Below are positions 8,320 to 17,059 of a stretch of DNA of 64,000 nucleotides, piece by piece; the stretch's first letter is position 1; every line of letters starts with the position of its first letter. The notes beneath the pieces are model-generated. The model was not told where the DNA came from. It worked only from the letters and a program-made list of their open reading frames with translations, and made no database searches. The position numbers and the translations under genes are program-made. Source of the DNA: Mycolicibacterium aurum (GTDB lineage: Bacteria > Actinomycetota > Actinomycetes > Mycobacteriales > Mycobacteriaceae); the NCBI GenBank assembly GCA_900078775.1, contig LT549889.1:4712001-4776000 (forward strand). Reading direction: 5' to 3'.

Positions 8320-9047
8320 CAGTCGGCGAAAGTGGTCTCGAAGATGACGGCCTCCCCGAGCGGCACGATGCTGCGGTCGTCGATCACCGCACCGAAATAG
8401 GGTGCGGCGGGGTCGGTGACGACCCGACGGGTGTCACCGTTGGCGGCCAGCCCGGTCCGGACGAAGTCGTCCATGCCGATCCGCTCCGGCCCGGCGATCT
8501 CGACGGCGCCGTCGACCGGCGATCCGTCCGCGGCCCGGGCCACGGCGGTGGCGACGTCCTCGGCCGCGATCGGCTGCATGGCCGCGGGCGGGAGGCGGAT
8601 CACCTCGCCGTCGGTGGCCGATCCGGCAATGGCCTCCACGAATTCGTAGAACTGGGTGGCCCGCACGATCGTGTGCGGCACACCCGATTCGGTGATGAGC
8701 TTCTCCTGGGCCGCCTTGGCCCGCATGTACCCGCTGTCGGGGACACCGGTGGCGCCGACCACCGACAGCGCCACATGGTGGCCGACGCCCTGTTCGCGTT
8801 CGGCGGTCAGCAGCGTGCGGGTGGAGGTGGTGAAGAAGGCCAGCACATCGTCGTCGGCGAAGGACGGCGAATTGGTGACGTCGACGACGACGTCGGCGCC
8901 GGTCAGCGCCGCGGCCACCCCGTCACCGGAGATGGTGTCCACGCCCGAGCGCGGGGACACCCCGACCGCGTCGTGGCCGAGTTCGGTGAGCTTGGCGACG
9001 ACCTTGGAACCGATCAGGCCACTGCCGCCGATGATGACGATTTTCAT
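8310..9047 (-). CDS. NmrA-like / atypical SDR NAD(P)-binding protein
   Basis: 245-residue atypical short-chain dehydrogenase of the NmrA/SDR5 type. The N-terminal glycine motif IIGGSGLIGSKV binds NAD(P). VVVDVTNSPSF follows, then SGYMRAKAAQEKLI, where a Tyr/Lys pattern remains, and GVPHTIVRATQFYEF, characteristic of NmrA-like proteins that sense or reduce quinones. It is full length. A truncated tandem copy lies directly downstream, so the locus arose by duplication. The cupin gene upstream runs the same way, about 60 bp away, and may be co-transcribed. Confidence 0.85.
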   Translation of the reverse strand: MKIVIIGGSGLIGSKVVAKLTELGHDAVGVSPRSGVDTISGDGVAAALTGADVVVDVTNSPSFADDDVLAFFTTSTRTLLTAEREQGVGHHVALSVVGATGVPDSGYMRAKAAQEKLITESGVPHTIVRATQFYEFVEAIAGSATDGEVIRLPPAAMQPIAAEDVATAVARAADGSPVDGAVEIAGPERIGMDDFVRTGLAANGDTRRVVTDPAAPYFGAVIDDRSIVPLGEAVIFETTFADWCA

Positions 9048-9108
9048 GGCTTCAGCGTGCGCGCCCGGGCGCGGACGCGAAACCCTTGAAAGTGCGTAGT
9101 CGGTGCGC

Positions 9109-9399
9109 TCAGTCGAGCCGTTCCACCTCGACGAAGACCACCGGGTCGGTACTGCCCCGGTTCTCCACCTGGTGTTCCACCCCGGCGCTGCGGGTGTAGC
9201 TGACGCCGGCCTGCAGCTGGGCCGCGGTGGCGGTGCCGTCCGGGGTCACCACGTGCATGGTCGCGTCGCGCAGCGGGATCACCACGTAGTCGTGGTCGTG
9301 GCGGTGCATCGGGATGGCGCCCCCGGGTTCGATGGTCCAGCGGGTGACCCGAAACCGTCCGTCGTCGCTCTGTACTTCACCGTGGGATCCCGTGCTCAT
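9109..9399 (-). CDS. Small cupin-domain protein
   Basis: 96-residue single-domain cupin. The metal-binding pattern is visible: PGGAIPMHRHDHDYVVIPL holds the first cupin motif with two or three His, and AGVEHQVENRG holds the second-motif His. Such small cupins bind Fe, Mn or Zn and act as dioxygenases, isomerases or sensors; the substrate here cannot be deduced. It is followed by the NmrA-like gene on the same strand and preceded, after about 10 bp, by the VWA-protein gene, so it may be the last part of the operon that begins with the AveC-like gene. Confidence 0.8.
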   Translation of the reverse strand: MSTGSHGEVQSDDGRFRVTRWTIEPGGAIPMHRHDHDYVVIPLRDATMHVVTPDGTATAAQLQAGVSYTRSAGVEHQVENRGSTDPVVFVEVERLD

Positions 9400-9408
9400 C
9401 CGGCGAGA

Positions 9409-11070
9409 TTAGCCCTGCGGCGCGGCCAGCTCGGCGAGGGCCGTCAGGAACAGCTCATCCATCCGGCCGCTGAGGTCGGCCAGCGCGGTGCCGGTGGCGT
9501 TGCAGGCCGAGCCGAAGACCCGTTCCAGGGCGTCCCCGGTGACCCCGGCGCCGATGGTCAGGCACAGGCAGGCCACCCCGTCGGCGCGCAGTTCCTCCAG
9601 GGCGCGGCGGGCGTCGGCCTCGGCGTAGCGGCCCTCGTAGCCGTCGTCGTAGGGGTGTCCGTCGGACAGCACGAGCAGCAGCCGGTTAGGGGTGCCCGCT
9701 TCGGTTTTCAGGATCTCCCCGGCCCCGCGGATCGCGGCACCCAGCCGGGTGTAACCCGAGGGCCGCAGCTGGTTGAGCCGGGCCCGGGCCAGTGCCCCGA
9801 ACCGCTGGCCGAAGGTCTTGACGGCCGGTAGGTGCACGGCGTGCCGGCCCTGGGACCGGAAGGCGTACACGGCGACCCGGTCGCCGAGTTCCTCCAGGGT
9901 GGCCGCCAGCCCGGCGGCCGCGCGGCACTGGTGCTCGTGCACGGCCAGGCCCGCCGGGTCCTCGTCGGTGGCCGACCCGGAGGCGTCGACCAGGATGAGC
10001 ACTCCCAGATTGCGTTCCAGCTTGCGGCGTTCCAGATAGATGTTCTCCGCCGCGGAGTACCCGGACCGCAAATCCACCCACATCGAGATGAGCGCCTCGG
10101 TGTCCAGCTCGTCCCCGTCCGCACGGCCACGCAGCCGGCGCGGGCCCAGTCCGATCCGGGACAGTCGCCGGCGCAGCACCGGGTCCTGGGCTACCTGAGC
10201 GGCCGCGAGGTCGGCGCCGGTGGTCAGCGGGTAGTCGATCACCCGGCACCAGTCGGGGCGGTACCGGTTGCCGTGCACATCCCATTCCGGGTGGCGCGCG
10301 CCCCCGACGCCGACCGCGGCGCCGGGTCTGTCGGTGTCGGTGAAGTGGATTCGGGTCGGTGCGGGCCGGGCGTGCACGCCGACGTCGGCCACCTTGCGCA
10401 CCGATCCCAGCCGCAGCTCCCCGCCGGCGTGTTCCTCGCGGGAGGCCCGCGCGCCGCCGAGCAGTTTGCGCAGCAGGTCGGACATCAGCGGCGAGTTGAG
10501 CGGGGATTCGAACAGTTTGAGGATCTTGCTCTGTTCGCCGGGCTCGTCGGACTCGTCGTCCGCACCTTCCTCCCCGGCGGTGAGGCCGGTGTTGACGTCG
10601 AACCGCACCCGCACATCCGGTTCGGTGCCGGATACGGCGCCCAGCAGGGCGCCCGGTTTGAGCACGCCGAACCAGTCGGGTGGGTCCGGGATGCGGCGCC
10701 GGCTGCGGGCCAGCTCCAGCGATTCGGCGCTGGTCGAGCACGGCACATCGGCCCCGCCGAGCCCGGCGGCCAACGGTAGCCGCGCTCCCAGGTCGCGCAG
10801 CACCCGGTGTCCCTCGCAGGCCAGGTAGCGGCGTCCCGTCGAGGGCCGGGCGCGCAGCGCCCTCACATACTGCGGCGCCAAGCTGCCCGCGCCGAGAAGT
10901 GCGCTCTGCAGCAGCATCTCGCGGCGCTGCCGCTCGGCGTCGGCGTCGGCCGTCACGTAGACGACCTGCCCGTCGGTGTAGGCCGGGTGCCCGGCCGGGG
11001 CCACCGCGACGTCCACCGAGCGGCCCGCCAGGTGGGTGGCGAGCAGCCGCAGCCGGTCCGGTTCGGTCAC
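9409..11070 (-). CDS. VWA-domain protein, NorD/CbbO-like
   Basis: 553-residue protein with a C-terminal von Willebrand A domain. The MIDAS motif is DASGS in LGVLILVDASGSATDEDP (~360-380); LVLSDGHPYDDGYEGRYAEA follows with the spacing seen in NorD and CbbO proteins. The N-terminal ~300 residues are family-specific helices. NorD/CbbO-type proteins work with a MoxR-class AAA+ ATPase to remodel or metallate a target enzyme (nitric oxide reductase and Rubisco are the known cases). Here the start overlaps the stop of such an ATPase gene by four bases. No NO reductase or Rubisco genes are nearby; the metalloenzymes in reach are Rieske oxygenases and a TauD-like dioxygenase. Confidence 0.85.
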   Translation of the reverse strand: MTEPDRLRLLATHLAGRSVDVAVAPAGHPAYTDGQVVYVTADADAERQRREMLLQSALLGAGSLAPQYVRALRARPSTGRRYLACEGHRVLRDLGARLPLAAGLGGADVPCSTSAESLELARSRRRIPDPPDWFGVLKPGALLGAVSGTEPDVRVRFDVNTGLTAGEEGADDESDEPGEQSKILKLFESPLNSPLMSDLLRKLLGGARASREEHAGGELRLGSVRKVADVGVHARPAPTRIHFTDTDRPGAAVGVGGARHPEWDVHGNRYRPDWCRVIDYPLTTGADLAAAQVAQDPVLRRRLSRIGLGPRRLRGRADGDELDTEALISMWVDLRSGYSAAENIYLERRKLERNLGVLILVDASGSATDEDPAGLAVHEHQCRAAAGLAATLEELGDRVAVYAFRSQGRHAVHLPAVKTFGQRFGALARARLNQLRPSGYTRLGAAIRGAGEILKTEAGTPNRLLLVLSDGHPYDDGYEGRYAEADARRALEELRADGVACLCLTIGAGVTGDALERVFGSACNATGTALADLSGRMDELFLTALAELAAPQG

Positions 11071-11858
11071 GCCCGTGGCAGTACGGCGTCGACGAGTTCG
11101 CCCAGGGCCCGCACGATGTCGGCGTCGTCGGAGAGCACCCGCACCATGCCCGCGTGCACCGCGCTGCGCAGGCTGAGTCCCTCGGCGATCAGGCCGGCGG
11201 TCAGGATCAGCATCCGGGTGGACGCCACCTCCCGCAGCGGGGACCCGTCCAGCTTGCGGATGGTGTCGGCGAGTTGCACCAGAATCTCCGCGGTCGACGG
11301 ATCGACACCGGCTTCGGCCGCCACCACCTCGGCTTCCACTACCGGCGGCGGGAAGCCGAGTTCGATGGCGATGAAGCGCTGCCGGGTGGATTCCTTGAGG
11401 CTCTTGAGCACGCTCTGATAGCCCGGGTTGTAGGAGATCACCAGCTGAAAGCCCGGGGCCGCAGGCAGAGTCGTGCCGAGCCGGTCGACGGGGAGTTCGC
11501 GGCGGTGGTCGGCGAGCGGGTGGATCACCACGGTGGTGTCCTGCCGGGCCTCGACCACCTCGTCGAGGTAGAAGATCGCGCCCTCGCGCACCGCCCGGGT
11601 CAACGGCCCGTCCACCCAGACGGTTTCACCGCCCTTGAGCAGGAATCGTCCCACCAGGTCCGCCGAGGTCATGTCCTCGTGCCCGGCGACCGTGATCAGT
11701 TCGCGCCCGAGTTCATGCGCCATCGCCTCCACGAACCGGGTCTTGCCGCACCCGGTCGGCCCCTTCAGCAGGATCGGTGCGCCCCGGCGGGCCGCCGCGT
11801 GGAACACCTCCGCTTCGTCGTCGACCGCCCGGTAGAACGGTGCCTGCAGTGCCAACAC
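11067..11858 (-). CDS. MoxR/CbbQ/NorQ-type AAA+ ATPase
   Basis: 263-residue MoxR-class AAA+ ATPase. Walker A is GPTGCGKTRFVEAM (~residues 33-46) and Walker B is AIFYLDEVVEAR. It contains VISYNPGYQS (sensor 1 region) and a C-terminal CbbQ_C-like segment (EVASTRMLILTAGLIAEGL). CbbQ/NorQ ATPases form rings that activate metalloenzymes together with a VWA adaptor. The adaptor gene follows directly (four-base overlap), and the GTG start abuts the TGA of the AveC-like gene, so all three are tightly coupled. The client is unknown; co-regulated oxygenases in the neighbourhood are candidates. Confidence 0.9.
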   Translation of the reverse strand: MLALQAPFYRAVDDEAEVFHAAARRGAPILLKGPTGCGKTRFVEAMAHELGRELITVAGHEDMTSADLVGRFLLKGGETVWVDGPLTRAVREGAIFYLDEVVEARQDTTVVIHPLADHRRELPVDRLGTTLPAAPGFQLVISYNPGYQSVLKSLKESTRQRFIAIELGFPPPVVEAEVVAAEAGVDPSTAEILVQLADTIRKLDGSPLREVASTRMLILTAGLIAEGLSLRSAVHAGMVRVLSDDADIVRALGELVDAVLPRA

Positions 11859-13028
11859 TCATTCACTCCGTTCGTGCGGGACGACGGTCGGCATCTGAAC
11901 CCCGTCGGGCAGCACGAACTGACCGTCTTGGTTCACATAGCCCGAATGCTTGCTCGGGATGGGCAGCGCGGGATCCGGACAAGGCCGGTCGGTGCCCTCA
12001 CCGCACAGGCCCGAGGTGAAGTACGAACGCTTCATCACGTCCTCGGGCCACGGGTCGGCCTGCACGGCCCAGAACTGGGCCGGGATGATGTAGAAGACGA
12101 AAAACGATGCGCTGACGGCGGAGAAGATGGCCAGGAAACGGGTCAGCTGCTGGACGGCGAAGCCGCCGCGCACGTTGTCCAGGCCCTTCTCCACCACCGT
12201 GCGGCCGCGGTCATCGGTGAAGAACCGCAGGCAGCACAGCGCGGCCTGCACACCGCCCCACATCAGTCCCTCGTAGACGGGCCACTGGTAGTAGGTGCCG
12301 GCGTTGATGGACAGCGACTGGACCGCGCCGGGGAAGGTGTACATCCCCAGCGGCATCAGGATCAGACCCTCCATCACGAAGTCGAAGACGAATCCCCATG
12401 CGAAGGCGACGCCGATCAGGCCCTTGGTGCTGATGTTGGGCCAGCGCTGCTGGGCCTTGCGCATCACCGCGCAGCCCAGGATGGTGCACAGCAGCACACC
12501 GAACGCGTAGCCGGAGACGTTGATACCCAACGGTTCTGCGACCTGGGCGCCCGGCTTCTCCGGGGACAGCCAGCCCGGGACGTGCGGCGCCCAGGATCCC
12601 ATGTTGAACGCCCAGGCGTTGTAGGTGCACCAGGTGTTGATGTAGTTGAGCAGCGGGTCCTGGAAGAAGAACAGACCGGTCGACACCATGATCATGCCGT
12701 CGAGGGTGATCCGTCGTTCGCGGCGCCACGGCCGGATGATGAACCACCAGATAGCGACCGGGAACAGCACCGGCGATCCGATCTGCCACATGATCAGGGC
12801 GATCTTCATGAAGGTCGGCGGTTCCGTGGGACCGGGGTCCACCGGGGTGAAGTAGGGCCCGGTGATCCACCGGATCCACACGTAGATCTGTAGCAGCAGG
12901 ATGGCGCCACCGATCACCGCGAGGAACTTGACCCGACTCGATGCCGGACGCCCAGCCTCCCCGGGTATCCCTGCGCTGCTGAGGGACTCGGTGATCGTGG
13001 GCTTGCTCTGGTTGGACAGCTCACTCAT
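11859..13028 (-). CDS. AveC-like (spirocyclase-family) integral membrane protein
   Basis: 389-residue multi-pass membrane protein with about seven hydrophobic segments (for example FLAVIGGAILLLQIYVWIRW, IGVAFAWGFVFDFVMEGLIL, FLAIFSAVSASFFVFYIIP). The soluble turns are rich in Trp, Tyr and Pro, and the tail carries two Cys. It matches the AveC-like family, named after the avermectin protein AveC involved in C22-C23 modification and spiroketal formation; in mycobacteria the role is unknown. The start at 13028 (MSELSNQSKPT) is preferred over an upstream reading that would run into the divergent promoter. It heads an operon with the AAA+ and VWA genes and is divergent from a TetR gene. Confidence 0.8.
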   Translation of the reverse strand: MSELSNQSKPTITESLSSAGIPGEAGRPASSRVKFLAVIGGAILLLQIYVWIRWITGPYFTPVDPGPTEPPTFMKIALIMWQIGSPVLFPVAIWWFIIRPWRRERRITLDGMIMVSTGLFFFQDPLLNYINTWCTYNAWAFNMGSWAPHVPGWLSPEKPGAQVAEPLGINVSGYAFGVLLCTILGCAVMRKAQQRWPNISTKGLIGVAFAWGFVFDFVMEGLILMPLGMYTFPGAVQSLSINAGTYYQWPVYEGLMWGGVQAALCCLRFFTDDRGRTVVEKGLDNVRGGFAVQQLTRFLAIFSAVSASFFVFYIIPAQFWAVQADPWPEDVMKRSYFTSGLCGEGTDRPCPDPALPIPSKHSGYVNQDGQFVLPDGVQMPTVVPHERSE

Positions 13029-13090
13029 AGCCCGGAAAGATACCACCAAGTATCTAAGTAACCATAGGGGTTCTTGGATTCTGTGCCAGA

Positions 13091-13702
13091 ATGGCCACCA
13101 TGGTCGAGAAGTGGACTCGGGAGCGACGTCTGGAACGCACCCGTTCACTGCTGCTCGACGCCGCCGAAGAGGTGTTCGCCGACAAGGGATTCGCCCCGGC
13201 CAGCCTCGACGACATCGCGCGCGCCGCCGGTTACACCAAGGGCGCGATCTACAAACACTTCGCCACCAAGGAAGACCTCTTCTTCGCCGTCAGCGACCGC
13301 TACTGGCGCCGGTACTTCGACAACTTCGCCGAGGTGTTGTCCACCGCGACGGAGGTGGGCGCACCCGAACTCGACGCCATCGCCACCCGCTGGCGGCAAC
13401 TCAGCCTCGACCGGGGCGCCGAGCACAGCGCGCTGGGCATGGAGTTCACCCTCTACCTGCAGCGCAATCCCGACGCGCGGGAGCGGGTTGCCGGAAGACG
13501 CTCCGAAGTCGTTGAGGCACTGAGCAAATTCATCGTCGACGGGCTGGAACGCCTGGGTGCGACGCTGCTCATCCCGCCGCTGACCTTCGCTCAGGTGCTC
13601 GTCGCGACCAGCGACTCGGTGGTGCTCGGCAGCCAGCTCGACGACGTCGACCTGTACCGGCCGGTGGTCGAGATGTACCTGTCGGCGATCAAGCTGAGCT
13701 GA
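13091..13702 (+). CDS. TetR family transcriptional regulator
   Basis: 203-residue TetR repressor. The DNA-binding domain is standard: RTRSLLLDAAEEVFADKG, then ASLDDIARAAGYTKGAIYKH and FATKEDLFFAV. The C-terminal domain (~50-200) is a typical ligand-binding bundle with no assignable ligand. Start at 13091 or, three codons later, 13100 (MVEKW). It is divergent from the AveC-like/AAA+/VWA operon with only 62 bp between the starts, and upstream of the aldehyde dehydrogenase/SDR pair, so it probably controls the left half of the catabolic region. The intergenic DNA has AAGTA repeats and a widely spaced CCAAG/CTTGG pair, but no clear palindrome. Confidence 0.88.
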   Translation: MATMVEKWTRERRLERTRSLLLDAAEEVFADKGFAPASLDDIARAAGYTKGAIYKHFATKEDLFFAVSDRYWRRYFDNFAEVLSTATEVGAPELDAIATRWRQLSLDRGAEHSALGMEFTLYLQRNPDARERVAGRRSEVVEALSKFIVDGLERLGATLLIPPLTFAQVLVATSDSVVLGSQLDDVDLYRPVVEMYLSAIKLS

Positions 13703-13737
13703 CGCACCCGGCCGCGGTCCCGGTGTATATGCTCGAT

Positions 13738-13758
13738 CCATTGGCAAGTAGTTGATAC
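13738..13758 (-). promoter_or_regulatory. Shared catabolic-cluster operator, copy A
   Basis: On the minus strand this 21-bp site reads GTATCAACTACTTG followed by CCAATGG. It is 19/21 identical to the copy at 25300-25320 and clearly related to those at 21897-21917 and 21914-21934. It ends 15 bp before the aldehyde dehydrogenase ATG, so a bound regulator would block or position RNA polymerase there. Binding protein inferred to be the MarR or TetR product of the cluster. Confidence 0.65.
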
Positions 13759-13773
13759 AGACAGTGGGTCGGG

Positions 13774-15174
13774 ATGGATCAGGTGCTCAGACTGGTGTCG
13801 CCGCACACCGAGGAACTGCTGGCCGAGGTGCCCGCGTCCACCCCGGAGCAGATCGATTCGGCCGTCACCGCGGCCCGTGCGGCCGTCGACTCCGGGCCCT
13901 GGCCCCAGCTGACGCCGGTGGAACGCATCGCGGTGATCCGCCGGTTTCTGGAGGCCTACCAGGCCCGCGGCGGTGAGCTCGCCGAGCTCATCACCGCCGA
14001 GATCGGTGCGCCCATCACGTTCGCCCAGCGCGCCCAGGTCGGCCTGCCCACCGCGATGATCGGCGCGTTCTGCGCCACCGCGCAGACCTACCCGTGGCAG
14101 GAGATCCGGCCCGGGTTCTTCGGCTCCGACATCCACATCCGCCGGGAACCCGTCGGCGTCGTCGCCGCGATCGTGCCGTGGAACATGCCGCAGTTCCTGA
14201 CCATCGCCAAGGTGGTGCCCGCGCTGCTGGCCGGCTGCGCGGTGATCGTCAAGCCGTCCCCGGAGACCTCCCTGGACGCCGAGTTGCTGGTGCGCCTGCT
14301 CAACGAGGCCGGGCTACCGCCCGGGGTACTCACGGTGCTGCCCGGCGGGGTGTCGGTCGGGGAACACCTGGTCGGGCACCCCGGCGTCGACAAGGTGTCC
14401 TTCACCGGGTCGACCGCCGCGGGTAAGGCCGTCGCCGCGGCCGCGGCGGCCAATCTGACCAAGGTGAGCCTGGAGCTCGGGGGCAAGTCGGCGGCCATCG
14501 TCCTACCGGACGCCGCACCCGCCGCGGTCGCCGCCGGGGTGCGCTCGGCCAGCCTGTCCAACAGCGGCCAGATCTGTAATGCCTTGACCCGCATCCTGGT
14601 TCCGGCGGACCGGCAGCAGGACTACGTCGATGCGCTGGCGGCCGAACTGTCCGGTATCGCGGTCGGCGATCCCACCGAGCCGGCGACCCAGATGGGCCCG
14701 CTGGTCAGCCGCCGGCAGCAACAGCGGGTGCTCGACTACATCCGGATCGGACAGCGCGAGGGCGCCCGGCTGGTGGTCGGCGGCACCGAGCTGCCCGCGG
14801 GCATCGAGCGCGGCTACTACGTGCGCCCGAGCCTGTTCGCCGATGCGCACAACGGCATGCGGATCGCGCAGGAGGAGATCTTCGGGCCGGTGCTGACCGT
14901 GATCGGCTACCGGGACGAGGCCGAGGCGGTGACGCTGGCCAACGAGTCCGGGTACGGGCTGGCCGGTTCGGTGTGGACCGCCGACGCCGACCACGGACTG
15001 GGCATCGCCGTGCAGATCAAGACCGGCACCTTCGGGGTGAATCAGGGCTACACGATGGATCCGTTCGCCCCCTTCGGCGGCGTCAAGGGCAGCGGCTACG
15101 GCCGTGAGCTCGGCCGCGAGGGGTTGGAGGGGTACCTCGACACCAAGTCAATCGCCGTTACGTCAGGAGTGTGA
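13774..15174 (+). CDS. NAD(P)-dependent aldehyde dehydrogenase
   Basis: 466-residue aldehyde dehydrogenase of the ALDH superfamily, oxidising an aldehyde to the acid. The NAD-binding stretch includes VAAIVPWNMPQFLTIAKVVP and SFTGSTAAGKAVA; the general base is the Glu of SLELGGKSAAIV and the catalytic Cys is in NSGQICNALTR; the C-terminal APFGGVKGSGYGRELG is typical. Length is slightly short for the family (usually 475-500). It is followed four bases later by an SDR gene and has a copy of the cluster operator directly upstream, so it belongs to the same regulon as the Rieske operons. The substrate is unknown. Confidence 0.92.
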   Translation: MDQVLRLVSPHTEELLAEVPASTPEQIDSAVTAARAAVDSGPWPQLTPVERIAVIRRFLEAYQARGGELAELITAEIGAPITFAQRAQVGLPTAMIGAFCATAQTYPWQEIRPGFFGSDIHIRREPVGVVAAIVPWNMPQFLTIAKVVPALLAGCAVIVKPSPETSLDAELLVRLLNEAGLPPGVLTVLPGGVSVGEHLVGHPGVDKVSFTGSTAAGKAVAAAAAANLTKVSLELGGKSAAIVLPDAAPAAVAAGVRSASLSNSGQICNALTRILVPADRQQDYVDALAAELSGIAVGDPTEPATQMGPLVSRRQQQRVLDYIRIGQREGARLVVGGTELPAGIERGYYVRPSLFADAHNGMRIAQEEIFGPVLTVIGYRDEAEAVTLANESGYGLAGSVWTADADHGLGIAVQIKTGTFGVNQGYTMDPFAPFGGVKGSGYGRELGREGLEGYLDTKSIAVTSGV

Positions 15175-15178
15175 TCGC

Positions 15179-16045
15179 TTGTCCGTCCTCAGCTTCGATG
15201 GCCGCGTCGTCGTGGTGACCGGGGCCGGCGGTGGCCTGGGCCGCTGCCACGCCCTCGAATTCGCCCGCCGCGGAGCCCATGTCGTGGTCAACGACGTCGG
15301 CGCCGCGGTGGACGGCACCGGCTCGGCCGCCTCGGCCGCGCAGGCCGTGGTCGACGAGATCACCGCCGCCGGCGGATCCGCGGTGGCCAACACCGATTCG
15401 GTGGCCACCGAGGAGGGCGGGCAGGGCATCATCGGTTCGGCCGTCGAGGCTTTCGGCAAGATGGACGTGCTGGTCAACAATGCCGGCATCCTGCGCGACG
15501 CGGCGTTCAAGAACATGACCGCCGCGCAGGTCGACGCGGTGATCGACGTGCACCTGCGCGGGGCGTTCAACGTCACCCGGGCGGCCTGGCCGGTGTTGCG
15601 CGAGCAGAACTACGGGCGCATCGTCATGACCACCTCGGGCTCCGGCCTGTTCGGGACGTTCGGCCAGTCCAACTACGGGGCCGCCAAGACCGGGTTGGTC
15701 GGGTTGATGAACGTGCTGGCGATCGAGGGGCAGCGCAACAACATTCTGGTCAACGCGATCTCGCCGATCGCGCGCACCCGGATGACCGAGAACACCATGA
15801 CCGAACTGGTCAAGGATCTCGATCCCGAGGACGTCACCCCGGTGGTCGTCTACCTCGGCCACGAGAGCTGCGAGCGGACCGCCAACATCTACCGGGTCGG
15901 CGGCAAGCACGTATCGCGGGTGTTCATCGCCGAGACCGCGGGTGTGGACCTGGAGGCGGCCACCGCGGAGGCCTTCGCCGCGCATATCGACAAGATCGAC
16001 GATGCGTCGAGCTTCACCATCCGGGGCGGACCGGCCCGCGGCTGA
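15179..16045 (+). CDS. SDR family dehydrogenase (MFE-2 / 17beta-HSD4-like)
   Basis: About 288-residue short-chain dehydrogenase. Cofactor motif TGAGGGLG, the NNAG motif in DVLVNNAGILRD, catalytic Ser in TTSGSGLFG and Tyr/Lys in SNYGAAKTGLVGL are all present. The VVNDVGAAVDGTG insertion after beta-2 is characteristic of (R)-3-hydroxyacyl-CoA dehydrogenases of multifunctional enzyme type 2 and steroid 17beta-HSD4. The start is a TTG at 15179 with GGAGTG about nine bases upstream, placing the N-terminus at LSVLSFDGRVVVVTG. It follows the aldehyde dehydrogenase stop by four bases, so the two are an operon. Confidence 0.88.
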   Translation: MSVLSFDGRVVVVTGAGGGLGRCHALEFARRGAHVVVNDVGAAVDGTGSAASAAQAVVDEITAAGGSAVANTDSVATEEGGQGIIGSAVEAFGKMDVLVNNAGILRDAAFKNMTAAQVDAVIDVHLRGAFNVTRAAWPVLREQNYGRIVMTTSGSGLFGTFGQSNYGAAKTGLVGLMNVLAIEGQRNNILVNAISPIARTRMTENTMTELVKDLDPEDVTPVVVYLGHESCERTANIYRVGGKHVSRVFIAETAGVDLEAATAEAFAAHIDKIDDASSFTIRGGPARG

Positions 16046-16138
16046 TCCCCCCTGGCCCGCAAACAAGGGGTCGACCGGCCGGTCCGGCAGGGCACAAAGG
16101 CTCTAGGGACCGACCACCTTTCGCGGCACGATCGGGCC

Positions 16139-16480
16139 ATGACGGAACCTCGTGAGTCGCAGGATCAGAACGCAGTGGTCGTCCAGCGGCGTGACAGGCC
16201 GAACGCGGCTGCGGTGTGGGCGAGTTGGGTGGGCGTCGTCGCCGGGGTCGTCTTCATCGTGGCGGTGGTGTTCTTCTCCGGATTCTTCATCGGTATGAGC
16301 TCATCGAACAATTGCCCTGGTGGGTATCGCCAGCACGGCACGATGGAGCGGGGCCAGATGGGACCCGGCGGGATGATGGGGCCCGGCGGCATGATGGGGC
16401 CCGGCGGCATGATGGGACCGAACTATCCGGGGCCCGGACCGCAGCCGACGGCGACCGCACCCCCCACACCACGGCCGTAG
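16139..16480 (+). CDS. Small membrane protein with Met/Gly/Pro repeats
   Basis: 113-residue protein of unknown function. A charged N-terminus is followed by one membrane helix (WASWVGVVAGVVFIVAVVFF, ~22-45). Then comes an exposed region with a CPGG motif, a near-perfect repeat of PGGMMG units (nucleotides about 16359-16418, 18-bp period) and a Pro/Thr tail. Met-rich extracytoplasmic repeats often bind Cu(I), but nothing else here proves this. It is 11 bp upstream of a Tat-exported Met/His-containing protein gene and probably co-transcribed with it. Confidence 0.75.
   Translation: MTEPRESQDQNAVVVQRRDRPNAAAVWASWVGVVAGVVFIVAVVFFSGFFIGMSSSNNCPGGYRQHGTMERGQMGPGGMMGPGGMMGPGGMMGPNYPGPGPQPTATAPPTPRP
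16359..16418 (+). repeat. 18-bp tandem repeat encoding PGGMMG
   Basis: About three units with an 18-bp period (GGCATGATGGGGCCCGGC-like) inside the small membrane protein gene, giving the PGGMMG repeats. A site of likely copy-number variation. Confidence 0.8.
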
Positions 16481-16491
16481 TCCGCTGCCCG

Positions 16492-17046
16492 ATGAATCGC
16501 CGGACAGCACTCGCTGCACTCGCTGCCCTGGCGGCGGGCAGTGTGTTGGGCCTCGGACGCGCCGTCCGCAGCGCATTGGAATCGCCGACACCGGACCTTC
16601 GACTCACCAACGGCCCCGGCTGCAGGATGATGTGTATCGGCCCCGCCGATATGCAGCTCTATATGGCAATGTTCGCCCGCCACAACGAGATCAGCCGCAC
16701 CGTCGAAGAAATACCGGGCGGCGTGCGTACGATGACCGAATCGAACTCACCGGACCTGGTGGTTCAGCTACAGACGCACGTCTCCGGCATGTACAACAGG
16801 CTGGACGGGGGCGGGCCCGAGGTCATGTGCATGAGCCAGAGTCTGCCCACGCTTTTCCGGAACGCCGCCGGCTACCGGCGCCGACTCACGATGACGGCCA
16901 CCGGCGTCATCGCCGAGGAAACCGCCGAGGACCCGGCGCTGGTGCACGCCATCCGCGAACACGCACGGGAGGTGAGCGGATTCGTCCGGGACGGCATGCC
17001 GGCGATGATGCGCGGGATGATGGGCGTAATGGCGGGACCGGGCTGA
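16492..17046 (+). CDS. Exported Met-rich protein of unknown function with internal duplication
   Basis: 184-residue exported protein. MNRRTALAALAALAAGSVLG is a twin-arginine-like signal. The mature part has a Cys/Met cluster (GCRMMCIGPADMQLYM) and two similar halves. The first carries RTVEEIPGGVRTMTESNSPD with LVVQLQTHVSGMYNRLDGG; the second carries RRLTMTATGVIAEETAEDPA with LVHAIREHAREVSGFVRDGM. Each half ends with a His-containing helix. Short Met- and His-rich proteins of this appearance occur near heavy-metal genes in other bacteria, so a periplasmic metal (copper) role is possible but unproven. The start at 16492 gives the export signal; an upstream reading is out of context. Confidence 0.75.
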   Translation: MNRRTALAALAALAAGSVLGLGRAVRSALESPTPDLRLTNGPGCRMMCIGPADMQLYMAMFARHNEISRTVEEIPGGVRTMTESNSPDLVVQLQTHVSGMYNRLDGGGPEVMCMSQSLPTLFRNAAGYRRRLTMTATGVIAEETAEDPALVHAIREHAREVSGFVRDGMPAMMRGMMGVMAGPG

Positions 17047-17059
17047 CGGCAGTCCTCGT

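Noticed and set aside
13029..13090. Fifth copy of the shared 21-bp operator upstream of the AveC-like/TetR pair
   Set aside because: Only AAGTA repeats and a partial TATC...CATAGG match; too weak to group with the other four.
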